Below, one piece after another: positions 15,951-24,931 of a stretch of 64,000 nucleotides of DNA. Numbering within the stretch: position 1 is the stretch's first letter; each line of letters opens with the position of its first letter. The stretch is from Bombella apis (GTDB lineage Bacteria; Pseudomonadota; Alphaproteobacteria; Acetobacterales; Acetobacteraceae): NCBI RefSeq assembly GCF_018221685.1, contig NZ_JAGJTM010000001.1, forward strand, positions 186,001 through 250,000. Reading direction: 5' to 3'. The position numbers and the translations under genes were made by a program. The notes under the pieces are model-generated. The model was not told the DNA's origin and searched no databases. It saw nothing but the letters and a program-made list of their open reading frames with translations.

Positions 15951-17017
15951 GACTGGATGTCCCTGATCGTCTCAACCAGCGTGGCCACATGTTCCGGCGG
16001 CGTGGTCTTGATGACACCATGTCCCAGATTGAACACATGTGGCCGCCCCCTGAGGCTGTCCCGGATACGGCGGGCTTCTGCCTTCAGGGCCTCGCCACCA
16101 TTCAGCAGGATCATCGGGTCGAGATTGCCCTGGAGGGTCACTGTCTCGGGCACCATTTCAGCCACCTTGGCCATGTCCGCCACCGTATCGAGGGCCAGGG
16201 CATTGATGCCGGTCTTCCCGGCATATTCCGCCACCATGACACCGCCCAGACGGGGGAAGCCGATCAGCGGCACGTCAGGATGGCGGGCACGGATATGGGC
16301 GACGATCTGCCGTGTCGGCTCGATCACATGACGGCGGAAAGCCTCCGGCGGCAGGATACCCCCCCAGGAATCGAACAGCATGACTGCTTCCGCTCCGGCC
16401 TCGATCTGGCCGCACAGCATCTCTGCCGTATTGCGGGTCAGACTCTCCATCAGCCTGTCAAACAGGGCCGGGTTCTTCTGCATCATCGCCCGGATATGGG
16501 CGAAATCACGGGAGCTGCCTCCTTCGACCATGTAGCAGGCCACCGTAAAGGGGCTGCCCGCAAAGCCGAGCAGGGTCGTCTCCTCCGGCAGTTCCACACG
16601 CAGGCGGCGCAGGGCCTCCCGCACGGGGGCCACCGCTTCCATCATCCGGCCTTCATCCAGCCGGGCAAGGTCAGACTCGCTGCGGATGGGCGTCATCACC
16701 GGGCCACGCCCTTCCTCAAAGCGCAGGTCCTGCCCCATGGCCCAGGGGAGGATGAGGATGTCCGAAAACAGGATCGCTCCATCCATGCCATAGCGACGGA
16801 TGGGTTGCAGGGTCAGCTCCACAGCGATATCGGGCGTCATGCAGCGTGTGATGAAGTCCGCCTGCTCCCGCATGGCCCGGAACTCCGGCAGGTAACGCCC
16901 TGCCTGTCGCATCAGCCAGACAGGCGGCGGCCAGACGGCCTCGCCCCGCAAGGCCCGCAGAAGCGGCTTGCCCTGTTTGTCCATCCCTGAAGGAACTGCT
17001 CTGTCCTGCTGTGTCAT
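15947..17017 (-). CDS. hemE: Uroporphyrinogen decarboxylase
   Basis: HemE of 356 residues converts uroporphyrinogen III to coproporphyrinogen III. The N-terminal signature PPVWLMRQAGRYLPEFR and the second signature GFAGSPFTVACYMVEGG are present, as are the catalytic Asp in FSDILILPWAMG and the His of NLGHGVI. Length is normal. It leads an operon with the HAD gene; hemJ follows 80 bp later. In Caulobacter and Rickettsia the origin sits beside hemE; here the strand composition does not change at this gene. Confidence 0.96.
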   Translation of the reverse strand: MTQQDRAVPSGMDKQGKPLLRALRGEAVWPPPVWLMRQAGRYLPEFRAMREQADFITRCMTPDIAVELTLQPIRRYGMDGAILFSDILILPWAMGQDLRFEEGRGPVMTPIRSESDLARLDEGRMMEAVAPVREALRRLRVELPEETTLLGFAGSPFTVACYMVEGGSSRDFAHIRAMMQKNPALFDRLMESLTRNTAEMLCGQIEAGAEAVMLFDSWGGILPPEAFRRHVIEPTRQIVAHIRARHPDVPLIGFPRLGGVMVAEYAGKTGINALALDTVADMAKVAEMVPETVTLQGNLDPMILLNGGEALKAEARRIRDSLRGRPHVFNLGHGVIKTTPPEHVATLVETIRDIQS

Positions 17018-17208
17018 GCCTGCGCCTTGTCCAACATCCCGAAAAAAGGGGAGGGAAGATACCCCCCTCCCACGGCCATAGCCATGATGGCATCCATACG
17101 GCTATCCTTGCCCCGCTGGGGCGGAAGGCGTCAACTATGGAATGAAGCTCTGTCATGCGATGGCATGATATGATAGCGGCTGCCCGATCATTTACACGGA
17201 GGGTCCCC

Positions 17209-17799
17209 ATGCCTGTTCTTGCCAGCGGTTCTGCCATCCGGCTTCAGCTTCTTCATGCCGCCGGAGTCCCTGTCACGGCCAGCCCGGTTGATGTGGATGA
17301 AGACGCCCTGCGTCGGCAGGCCGAAGCGCAAGGTCTCTCCCTGCGGGACACGGCCCTTGCCCTGGCCCAGGCCAAGGCAGAAGCAGCCTCCGGCCAGCAC
17401 CCCGGACGGTTCATCATCGCTGCGGACCAGATTCTGGAGCTGGAAGGCCGGGCCTTCGCCAAACCGGCTGACCTGACCGAAGCCCGCACCCATCTTCTGG
17501 CCCTGCGGGGCCGGACCCATGCCCTCCATGCCGCCGTGACCCTCTGGAGGGACGGTCAGCCCCTCTGGTCCCACATCAGCAGCCCGACCCTGACCATGCG
17601 CTCCTTTTCGGAGGTGTTTCTGGACGATTATCTCCAGAAGGAAGGGAACGTTCTGCTCTCCTGCGTAGGGTGCTACCGGATCGAAGGGCTGGGCATCCAG
17701 CTTTTTGACACTGTAACCGGGAGCAGTGATGCCATTGCCGGGCTGCCGCTCATCCCGCTGCTGGCTGCCCTGCGACAGCATGGTATCCTGCCTGGCTGA
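17209..17799 (+). CDS. maf: Maf-family nucleoside triphosphate pyrophosphatase
   Basis: A 196-residue Maf protein, which hydrolyses non-canonical or canonical NTPs. The N-terminal phosphate-binding segment reads LASGSAIRLQLL, where most members have S-x-S-x-R-R, so the second Arg is changed. The catalytic Asp lies in IIAADQILELEGRAFAKP, and VGCYRIEGLGIQLF follows the family's C-terminal pattern. I used the ATG at 17209 with ACGGAGGG before it, not the ATG at 17155. It is divergent from hemE. Confidence 0.88.
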   Translation: MPVLASGSAIRLQLLHAAGVPVTASPVDVDEDALRRQAEAQGLSLRDTALALAQAKAEAASGQHPGRFIIAADQILELEGRAFAKPADLTEARTHLLALRGRTHALHAAVTLWRDGQPLWSHISSPTLTMRSFSEVFLDDYLQKEGNVLLSCVGCYRIEGLGIQLFDTVTGSSDAIAGLPLIPLLAALRQHGILPG

Positions 17800-17919
17800 C
17801 AGGCAGCAGGAAGCCCGTGCAATAATTTATGGAAAAAATTGCATCTTCCCCCTTGCCTTTTCCTCCCATGTGGGGATATATGCTCCCCACACGGTGCGTC
17901 ATCGACACACTGCAAAAGT

Positions 17920-17995
<76 letters not shown>

Positions 17996-18012
17996 GATAT
18001 CCTCTTACAAAT

Positions 18013-18028
18013 TGTCCCATGTGAAACA
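18013..18028. promoter_or_regulatory. Weak parS-like site A
   Basis: TGTCCCATGTGAAACA agrees with the canonical ParB site TGTTTCACGTGAAACA at 13 of 16 positions. The right half is intact. It lies just after tRNA-Ala. Taken alone it would not be convincing. Confidence 0.35.
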
Positions 18029-18088
18029 TCAGCCGGCTTACCTGCCTGATGACAGTGCCTGTCCCGGCCTTGGCTGCTCTGCTGTTTC

Positions 18089-20152
18089 ATGCCCGGTCGT
18101 GCGTTTTTCCTGATGCAGGCACCCCTTGCCATGATGTCCCGTCTCCGGGTGGCCGCAGGCAGCATCTTTCCACCAGGCTGGTGGGGCTTCACCCTGCGCA
18201 TCTGGGCAGCGCTCGTGCTGGCCCTGCTGGTTGCCTTCTGGGCGCAGATTGATTCTCCCGCCAGTGCTGCCGTGACCGTCATGCTGCTGGCACAACCCCT
18301 GCGGGGGCAGGCCCTGAGCAAAGCCTTCTACCGGGTGGTCGGCACTCTGGTTGGTGGTGTCGTGGCCCTCTGCCTTGTCTCCATGTTCGGGCAGGAACGC
18401 CAGCTTCTGCTGGGTGGTTGTGCTGTCTGGATGGCCATATGCGCCTATGCTGGCACGTTGCGCCGAGGATTCCGGGCCTATGGGGCCGTCCTTTCAGGCT
18501 ATGTCGTGGCCCTGATCGCCATTTCCCACATTGATGCCCCCCAGAATGCCTTTGATGTCACGGTGGCCCGTGTCTCCACCGTGATGATCGGCGTTGCCGC
18601 CATTGCCACGGTCGCCCTGCTTTCCGGTACACCGCATGTCTGGCAAAGACTCGTGCGCAGTCTGCAGAAAACGGCAGCCGAAGTACGCCATGAAACCCGT
18701 CTCGCCCTTGATGACACCGTGCCAACCCTTTCCCCACTGGAAACCATAGCGCTTTCCAGCACGGTCTTTGCCCTGACCCACCAGGTGCATGATACACGCA
18801 CCGAACTGACCCGAGGTCGGCTGCGCGCAAAAGGGGCACAGGTCTGTCTCATTGGCATGGTGACGGCCCTGTCCTGCTGCCGCAGCCTGCTGGCTCTCAT
18901 GCGCCAGGCCACCATCGCCCCCGCCGTGCTGGCCCTGACACGCTTCGACATACACGCCCCTTCTGGCACGGACAGAGAAACCATCCTGGCAGACCTGCTC
19001 GGCCGCCTGCCGCCAGAGGCCCCCCGGCTGACCCTGGCCGATGCCTGGCGCCTGGAGCGCACGGCCAGCCTGATTGCCAGCCGCCACATCAGCCGCAAAG
19101 GTCTCAACACGCTGCTGAAGGCAGCCCCACTGGGCCAGGTAAAAACCATGAGCCGGTTCGCCTTCCACCCGGACAGGATCGCAGCTCTCGTCAATGCCAT
19201 CAGGGTGCTGCTCTGTTTCAGTGCGGCAGCGGCCCTCTTCATCGGCAGCGGCCTGCCCAATGCCGCCACGGCACTCTCTCAATGCGCCATGCTGCTCTGC
19301 CTGGGCATCACCCAGCCCAACAGTGCCGCTTTCGGCCGGGGTATCCTGATCGGAACACCGCTGGGCATCCTGACGGCGGGGCTGACTTCGTTCTTCATCC
19401 TGCCGCATGTCAACACCATGATGGGCATGGCCATTGTCATGCTCTTCCAGGTCATGTTCAGCTGCCTGCTCATCATCAATCCCGCAACGGCGGCCGCAGG
19501 CTCACATTACGGCGCCTTTTTCTTCGTCTTTCTGGGGCTGAACAATCACCATGACTACAACCTTCTTGCCTTTGTGGACCGCAACACCTTCTATCTCTGT
19601 GCGGCTGGCATCACCGCCTTCTTCCTCATCCTGTTCCTGCCGCCACGGCCACGGCGGACCCGCTTCCGCATCACTCTCTCCATCGCTAGGGAGCTGGAAC
19701 GCCAGTTTGCCGCCCGGTCACCATCCTTCACACCAGCCCTGCTGAGCCGCAAATATGACCGGCTCCACCAGCTCTACATGCTGAGCCAGACCATCAGCCA
19801 GGAGAAGAAAGGCAAGGCAGCCTGGAGGGTCTGCCAGCGTTTCATCAGTCTGGCAGACCTCACCACAGCCCTGGCCCGGCTGGAGCTGGACCTCAAGACG
19901 GCCCGCCAGTACACGGAACTGGCACCACTGGCGGACACCATGCAGAGGAGCCTGACCCGCATGAAGCTCTTTTCACTGGCAGACCATCTGCCCCTCATGG
20001 CAGAGAAGATGCTCTCCCGGGCGCCAGCCTCCAGCGGGCCTGCCCATGTTGCAGCGGTTCTATGTGCTGCAGGGCTGGAGGAAGTCCGCTTCCTCCTCCA
20101 GCAGAACGGATCCGCGCTCCGCCATTACGGAATAGGGCGCAGGCGATGGTAA
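18089..20152 (+). CDS. FUSC-family (fusaric acid resistance / AaeB-like) transporter
   Basis: A 687-residue inner-membrane protein with two blocks of membrane helices (about residues 30-180 and 375-515), each followed by a long cytoplasmic part, the FUSC layout. Characteristic segments include TVMLLAQPLRGQALSKAFYRVVGTLVGG. With the next two genes, a DUF1656 protein and an HlyD-type adaptor, it forms the same set as E. coli aaeB-aaeX-aaeA, which exports aromatic carboxylic acids. The start is uncertain: ATGs at 18089, 18113 and 18131 are possible and none has a strong ribosome site. Confidence 0.88.
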   Translation: MPGRAFFLMQAPLAMMSRLRVAAGSIFPPGWWGFTLRIWAALVLALLVAFWAQIDSPASAAVTVMLLAQPLRGQALSKAFYRVVGTLVGGVVALCLVSMFGQERQLLLGGCAVWMAICAYAGTLRRGFRAYGAVLSGYVVALIAISHIDAPQNAFDVTVARVSTVMIGVAAIATVALLSGTPHVWQRLVRSLQKTAAEVRHETRLALDDTVPTLSPLETIALSSTVFALTHQVHDTRTELTRGRLRAKGAQVCLIGMVTALSCCRSLLALMRQATIAPAVLALTRFDIHAPSGTDRETILADLLGRLPPEAPRLTLADAWRLERTASLIASRHISRKGLNTLLKAAPLGQVKTMSRFAFHPDRIAALVNAIRVLLCFSAAAALFIGSGLPNAATALSQCAMLLCLGITQPNSAAFGRGILIGTPLGILTAGLTSFFILPHVNTMMGMAIVMLFQVMFSCLLIINPATAAAGSHYGAFFFVFLGLNNHHDYNLLAFVDRNTFYLCAAGITAFFLILFLPPRPRRTRFRITLSIARELERQFAARSPSFTPALLSRKYDRLHQLYMLSQTISQEKKGKAAWRVCQRFISLADLTTALARLELDLKTARQYTELAPLADTMQRSLTRMKLFSLADHLPLMAEKMLSRAPASSGPAHVAAVLCAAGLEEVRFLLQQNGSALRHYGIGRRRW

Positions 20153-20349
20153 CACGCCACCTTGTCATCAATCTGGATGGGCTGTTCGTGTCCTCCTTCA
20201 TCATCGACCTGGCCCTGGCCCTGCTGGGGACCTTCCTGCTCCGCCTCATGCTCCAGTGGATGAGGCTCTGGCGTTTCTTCGCCAACCCGCCTCTGGCACA
20301 GTTTGCCATCATGATCTGCCTGCTCGGCCTGTTCACCATCCTGCTATAA
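20146..20349 (+). CDS. DUF1656 small membrane protein (AaeX-like)
   Basis: A 67-residue protein with two hydrophobic helices. The N-terminus HLVINLDGLFVSSFIIDLALAL is typical of DUF1656. These proteins sit between FUSC transporters and their adaptors, with no settled function. It overlaps the upstream gene by seven bases and ends eight bases before the adaptor start. Confidence 0.85.
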   Translation: MVTRHLVINLDGLFVSSFIIDLALALLGTFLLRLMLQWMRLWRFFANPPLAQFAIMICLLGLFTILL

Positions 20350-20357
20350 GGCTGCCA

Positions 20358-21308
20358 GTGTTTACCCGTGCCTACCGCCTCATCCGTTTTGCTGTCACGG
20401 CTTCCATCCTCTGCGTGGCCGGGTTCGTGGCTGTTGTCCTCTGGGACTATTACACCGCCGCCCCGTGGACCCGTAACGGGCAGGTGCGTGTACAGGTGGC
20501 CAATATTGCTCCCCGTGTCTCCGGGCAGATCATCACCGTTCCTGTCCATGACAACCAACAGGTCCATGCTGGAGACGTGCTGTATGTCATCGACCCGTTC
20601 GACTATCAGGTCGCCCTCGAAAAAGCCGATGCCGATGTGAACAAGGCCAAGGCAGACCTGGAGTTCCGCCTGAATCAGGCCCGGTGGCGCCATGCCATCC
20701 CGGGAGCGGCCGTCTCGCAGGAAGAAAAGACGCAGTATGAGGCTCTGGCACAGCAGGCCCGGGCCATCTACAGCACAGCCCTTGCCCAGCGCAGACAGGC
20801 CCAGATCAATCTGGACCGCACGACCGTCCGCAGCTCCATAGACGGCATCATCACAAACCTGACCATGAGGCCGGGGGACTATGCCTCCGCCGGGCAGGTG
20901 AACATTCATGTCATCGACACGAATTCATTCTGGGTGGATGGGTATTTCGAGGAAGTGAAGGTCCATGATCTCAGCGTGGGAGACCCTGTCCGCATGGATC
21001 TGATGGGCTATCACACCCCGCTTTATGGGCATGTCCACAGCATCACCCGTGGCATTGCGAGCAGGAACGCCCTGACCAATGCCCTCGGCCTGCCCACCGT
21101 GGACCCTGTTTATACATGGGTGCGGCTGGCCCAGCGTATTCCCGTCCGCATCAGCCTGGATTCCATCCCGCAGGACCTCAACCTCGCTGCCGGCATGACC
21201 GTCACCGTTACAGCCATTTCCGAGAAAGGGAACAGGCGGCGGCGCAGCAACGAGGATGCCTTCCAGCATCTCAGTGACGATCTCCGCCATCTGTTCGGGC
21301 ACAAATGA
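20358..21308 (+). CDS. HlyD-type membrane fusion protein of the FUSC efflux system (AaeA-like)
   Basis: A 316-residue periplasmic adaptor starting at a GTG (20358) with AAGG eight bases upstream. A single N-terminal helix (AVTASILCVAGFVAVVLWDYY) is followed by the half-lipoyl segment RVSGQIITVPVHDNQQVHAGDVLYVIDP, a short coiled coil and the partner half RSSIDGIITNLTMRPGDYASAGQ. This small size and YYTAAPWTRNGQVRVQVANIAPRVSG match AaeA/EmrA-like adaptors of FUSC pumps. The C-terminus is basic (KGNRRRRSNE). Confidence 0.88.
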   Translation: MFTRAYRLIRFAVTASILCVAGFVAVVLWDYYTAAPWTRNGQVRVQVANIAPRVSGQIITVPVHDNQQVHAGDVLYVIDPFDYQVALEKADADVNKAKADLEFRLNQARWRHAIPGAAVSQEEKTQYEALAQQARAIYSTALAQRRQAQINLDRTTVRSSIDGIITNLTMRPGDYASAGQVNIHVIDTNSFWVDGYFEEVKVHDLSVGDPVRMDLMGYHTPLYGHVHSITRGIASRNALTNALGLPTVDPVYTWVRLAQRIPVRISLDSIPQDLNLAAGMTVTVTAISEKGNRRRRSNEDAFQHLSDDLRHLFGHK

Positions 21309-21346
21309 GAGAAGGGGAGGGGAGGACCGTGCCTTTTCAGACAAAC

Positions 21347-21369
21347 GAAATGTTATTATATAACATCCA
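21347..21369. promoter_or_regulatory. Zur box upstream of znuACB
   Basis: A 23-bp site with perfect 7-bp arms ATGTTAT (21350-21356) and ATAACAT (21360-21366) and a 3-bp spacer, preceded by GAA. It matches the known enterobacterial Zur consensus (arms ATGTTAT/ATAACAT, spacer ANT) except in the spacer and right flank. It lies 32 bp before the start of a zinc ABC importer operon, where Zur repression is expected. Confidence 0.8.
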
Positions 21370-21397
21370 CGTCTGCTGATGGCCCTGAAAGGCTTCC

Positions 21398-22324
21398 ATG
21401 TTCACGGTGCGTTTTCTCCCCTGCCTGCCGCTTTTTCTGACATTGCTGACAGGCCTGCTGCCCCTTCCTTCCCGGGCCAGCACGGAAACGGGACCGGACC
21501 GACCAGCCCCCCTGCTGAGCTGCGTGGAACCCGTCTGGTGCGATATCGCCCAGCAGATTGGTGGCCCAGCGCTACGGACACGCTCGCTCATCACCAGCGA
21601 GGGGCTGGACCCGCACCATCTCCAGCCTTCACCCCTCATGGCCCGCCAGCTGGCAGCCAGTGATGCCGTGCTGCTCAATGGAGCCACCTATGATGACTGG
21701 GCCATGAAGCTGCTTCCCGCCTCTGTGAAGCTCTTCCTTGCTGCCAGTCAGGGGGACTGGCAGACCGGAGAAGACCCGCATCTCTTTTTTGATCTCCCTA
21801 CGGTCCGGAATACGGCCCGACAGATCGCCGTCTGGGTTGCCGGGCTTCGCCCCCAGGCCCAGCAGGACATTGACAGGCGCCTCGCCCTGTTCGAACAGCA
21901 GATCGACCAGATCGCCACCCGCCAGCAGGCCATCCAGCAGAGAGACCATGGCGCCCCCTTCGCCATGACCGAACCAGCCGGGGAACGTCTCCTGCTGGCG
22001 GCTGGGCTGGTCATGACAGACCAGAGCTGGGCCCGTGCCCTGATGAACGAATCCGGTCTGTCTCCCCGTGACACCGCCATGCTGGAAACAGCCCTGCACG
22101 AGAAGACCATCCGCTTTCTGGTCAGCAATCCGGCCATCAGCGCCCCACAGGCGAGCAGAATGGAGGACATGGCCCGTCAGTCCGGCATTCCAGTCCTTGC
22201 CATCGGGGAAAGCCTGCCCACCGGGCAACACTGGCAGGACTGGCTGAACGGCATCCTCACATCGCTCGAACAGGCCCTGTACCAGACAGCGCCCCGCAAC
22301 ACCCCGCTACCCCCCCATCCATGA
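21398..22324 (+). CDS. znuA: Zinc ABC transporter, periplasmic binding protein
   Basis: A 308-residue cluster A-I metal-binding protein. The signal peptide ends near SRA-STE (about residue 28). Metal-ligand motifs include DPHHLQPSP near residue 72 and EDPHLFFD near 128. The third ligand region reads FAMTEPAGERLLLAAGL, with Glu where ZnuA of enterics has His. There is no long His-rich loop. AAAGG precedes the ATG. The ATPase gene overlaps its stop by four bases. The Zur box upstream supports zinc over manganese. Confidence 0.85.
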   Translation: MFTVRFLPCLPLFLTLLTGLLPLPSRASTETGPDRPAPLLSCVEPVWCDIAQQIGGPALRTRSLITSEGLDPHHLQPSPLMARQLAASDAVLLNGATYDDWAMKLLPASVKLFLAASQGDWQTGEDPHLFFDLPTVRNTARQIAVWVAGLRPQAQQDIDRRLALFEQQIDQIATRQQAIQQRDHGAPFAMTEPAGERLLLAAGLVMTDQSWARALMNESGLSPRDTAMLETALHEKTIRFLVSNPAISAPQASRMEDMARQSGIPVLAIGESLPTGQHWQDWLNGILTSLEQALYQTAPRNTPLPPHP

Positions 22325-22980
22325 AGGAAGCCCGCCTTACCTGCCGGGATGTCAGCCTCCAGGTAGGGGGCCATCCTGTCCTGCATCATGCCACTCTTGA
22401 TGTTCCCCTGGAGGGCCTGACCATCCTGCGTGGACAGAATGGAGCCGGAAAAACCTGTTTTCTCCGAGCCCTCATGGGGCTGCTTCCCCTACAGGGGGGA
22501 GAGCTTCTCATCAATGGCCACCCACCCGCCAGAGCCCGCCGCCATTGTGGGTACATGCCGCAGAAGGCTGACGACACGGCGCCCATGCTGCCAGTCATCA
22601 GCCATGTCATGGCCTGTCTGGATGGCACGCACTGGGGCTTTCCTGCCCCTCGCAAAACCCGCAGGAAAGCCAGGGCCCTTCTGGCTGAAGTCGGGGCCCT
22701 GCCTCTGGCCTCACGCCCGCTCGGAGCGCTTTCTGGCGGCGAAAGACAACGTGTTGCCCTTGCACAGGCCCTTGCCGGCTCCCCGAGGCTGCTCATTCTT
22801 GACGAACCCTTTGCCGCCCTGGATCGTGCCAGCCATGAAGCGCTGCTACAGCTTTTCAGCCAGCTTCACCAGCAGAAAAAGGTCAGTCTGTTCATCACGG
22901 TTCATGGGCCGCTACAGACCACTGGCCTTGACCTGCCCATGAGAGAGATCACTCTGTCAAAGGGAGCGCTGCATGTCTGA
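22321..22980 (+). CDS. znuC: Zinc ABC transporter, ATP-binding protein
   Basis: A 219-residue ABC ATPase with Walker A RGQNGAGKTC (Cys where Ser/Thr is usual after GKT), Q-loop GYMPQK, signature LSGGERQR, Walker B LLILDEPF and a switch His in FITVHGP. It is short for the class but has every functional motif. It overlaps both neighbours, so all three transporter proteins are translationally coupled. Confidence 0.85.
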   Translation: MKEARLTCRDVSLQVGGHPVLHHATLDVPLEGLTILRGQNGAGKTCFLRALMGLLPLQGGELLINGHPPARARRHCGYMPQKADDTAPMLPVISHVMACLDGTHWGFPAPRKTRRKARALLAEVGALPLASRPLGALSGGERQRVALAQALAGSPRLLILDEPFAALDRASHEALLQLFSQLHQQKKVSLFITVHGPLQTTGLDLPMREITLSKGALHV

Positions 22981-23809
22981 GACCAATCCCTTTTCTTTCC
23001 CCTTCATGCAGCATGCCTTTCTGGGCTGTTTTCTCGTTTCGCTGCTGGCTGGCACGCTGGGCTGGCTCATGCTGCTGCGGCGACAGGCTTTTGCAGCCCA
23101 TGCCCTGCCGCATATCGGCTTCAGTGGGGCAGCAGCGGCCGTGTGGCTGCATCTCCCCCCACTGGCAGGCATGATGGCCGCCAGCATGGTGGGCGGTCTC
23201 TTCATGGGGCAGGAACAGCGGGGCAGACAGCATCCCACCCAGCGGGACACGATGACCGGCCTCATTCTGGCCGCCAGCCTGGGGATTGGTGTCTGGTGTC
23301 TTCATGAAGCGAATGAAGCGTCTTCCCAGACAACGACCCTGCTTTTTGGCGATGTCCTGGGGCTGGATGGCCCAACCCTTGGCATGCTGGCAGGGCTGGT
23401 CTCTGTCTGTCTTGGAGGGGTGGCCATCCTCTGGCGCCCCCTGCTTTTCAGCAGCCTTTGCCCCAGCCTGGCAGAGGCACAGGGCCTCTCGCCAACCCGG
23501 CTGGGCCAGCTCTTCCTCCTGCTTGCCGCCCTCGCTGCGGCGGCCTGTGCGGAAATCGCCGGAGCACTGCTCTGTTTCAGCCTGATGGTCGGCCCCGCTG
23601 CCGCTGCCCTGAAGCTGGAGCTCCCTCCCTTCCGGGGCATGGTCTGCTCCGTTCTGGGGGCGCTTCTGCTCTCATGGGGCGGGCTGCTCCTCGCCTGGTA
23701 CAGCGACATTCCCCTGCCATTCTGGATCAGTCTGGGCGGTGTCGGCCTCTACCTGCTGGCTGGAACCGTCATGACCCGGAAAGCCTTGCGTCCTGTCAGA
23801 AATCCTTGA
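22973..23809 (+). CDS. znuB: Zinc ABC transporter, permease
   Basis: A 278-residue ABC-3 family permease with about eight helices. The family start FMQHAFLGCFLVSLLAGTLGWLMLLRRQAFAAHALPHIGFSG is clear, as is TLLFGDVLGLDG. It should form the membrane channel with the ATPase encoded just before it, which it overlaps by eight bases. It is convergent with, and overlaps by 14 bases, the small gene at 23796-23981. Confidence 0.87.
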   Translation: MSETNPFSFPFMQHAFLGCFLVSLLAGTLGWLMLLRRQAFAAHALPHIGFSGAAAAVWLHLPPLAGMMAASMVGGLFMGQEQRGRQHPTQRDTMTGLILAASLGIGVWCLHEANEASSQTTTLLFGDVLGLDGPTLGMLAGLVSVCLGGVAILWRPLLFSSLCPSLAEAQGLSPTRLGQLFLLLAALAAAACAEIAGALLCFSLMVGPAAAALKLELPPFRGMVCSVLGALLLSWGGLLLAWYSDIPLPFWISLGGVGLYLLAGTVMTRKALRPVRNP

Positions 23810-23981
23810 GGTTCATCAGAATCAGATGGACGCCGATAAGGATGGCAACAATGACGACATGAAACAGGATCACCCATTTGCCATCCAGCACGAATACTTC
23901 ATTGTCGCTCTTCGGCCAGACCGTGCGGAACAGCCTGACCCAGAAACCCGGAGCCATGACCGGCCCTGCTGAAAGTTTCAT
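23796..23981 (-). CDS. Small single-helix membrane protein, unknown function
   Basis: A 61-residue protein that I do not recognise. The first half is polar to amphipathic (FWVRLFRTVWPKSDNEVFVLDGKW); the second half is one hydrophobic helix, VILFHVVIVAILIGVHLIL, with two His about one helix-length apart. A GAAGGAGAG ribosome site precedes the ATG at 23981, which makes it likely to be a true gene. It does not look like a zinc transport subunit. Confidence 0.6.
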   Translation of the reverse strand: MKLSAGPVMAPGFWVRLFRTVWPKSDNEVFVLDGKWVILFHVVIVAILIGVHLILMNLKDF

Positions 23982-24235
23982 GTCCGTCTCTCTCCTTCGT
24001 GGCTTTCTGGCCTGTTCCCCACCTGACGGGGCCATGCCTATCAGATAGCTGTCCCGGCGTCAGAACGGAATGAAAAACCGCATCCAGGACCGCAACAGTT
24101 TTCACAAATTATGAAACTTCTCCTTGAGAGCTGTTTCTTTCCCCGCTATGCGCCTTATCATGAATCTGTGATCAGCCTGTCAGCCCTCCCCCGGCAAACC
24201 GACACAGCTGTCTGACCCATTCGAGAGGTTTTTTT

Positions 24236-24931
24236 GTGACGCAGCCCGCCATGCCAGACCCTCAGGAGCATTTTCTGGATGGACCGGACCTCCCCGCCGG
24301 TGTGACACGTTTCTGGCTGGTGCGTCATGCCATCGTGGAAGAAGCAGCACGACAGACCATGTACGGCACGCTGGACGTGCCCCTCTGTCCCCAGCATCTC
24401 CGCAGCCAGAAGCCCGCCTACGAGGCCTTGGCCCGGCGCCTGCCCCGCAAGGCGACATGGTTTTCCTCCCCCCTCCAGCGGGCCCGCGACACCGGCCTGA
24501 CCATTCAGAAAGCCGGCAATTTCTCCACTCCCATGAGGATTGACCCCGCCTTCATTGAACAGTCCATCGGGCAATGGAACGGTACCCCCCACGACACGTT
24601 TCCATCCCTGCTCAGAAAACCGGCTCCCCCTTTCTGGTCCATCGCAGCAGATGAACGTCCACCAGAGGGTGAAAGCATGGTGGATGTCCGCCAGCGCATC
24701 GGCCTGGCGCTGGAAAGCCATGCCCGACAGAATGCCGGAAAAGACATGGTCATTCTTAGCCATGGCGGCGCCATTCGCATGGCTCTTGCCCACTGTCTGG
24801 ACATCCCCGTGGAAACGGCCCTGCGCTTCTGCATCCAGAATCTTTCCCTGAGCATCATCGAACATATTGCCGGGTATTGGCGGGTTGTTGCCATCAATGA
24901 ACTTCCTGCCTTCCACGAGCCCGCAGAATGA
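24236..24931 (+). CDS. Histidine phosphatase family protein
   Basis: A 231-residue branch-1 histidine phosphatase. The catalytic motif is FWLVRHAIVEE (the usual RHGxT is RHAxV), the acid/base region is IEQSIGQWNG, and the second catalytic His is in ILSHGGAIRMAL. The start is a GTG (24236) with GAGAGG upstream. The next gene, a flippase, overlaps its stop by four bases. The sequence resembles phosphoglycerate mutase-like or alpha-ribazole phosphatase members; the substrate is unknown. Confidence 0.85.
   Translation: MTQPAMPDPQEHFLDGPDLPAGVTRFWLVRHAIVEEAARQTMYGTLDVPLCPQHLRSQKPAYEALARRLPRKATWFSSPLQRARDTGLTIQKAGNFSTPMRIDPAFIEQSIGQWNGTPHDTFPSLLRKPAPPFWSIAADERPPEGESMVDVRQRIGLALESHARQNAGKDMVILSHGGAIRMALAHCLDIPVETALRFCIQNLSLSIIEHIAGYWRVVAINELPAFHEPAE

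Noticed and set aside
17018..17208. Origin of replication beside hemE, as in Caulobacter and Rickettsia
   Set aside because: The plus strand is C-rich on both sides of hemE, there is no DnaA-box cluster in this gap, and the composition change lies about 25 kb to the right.
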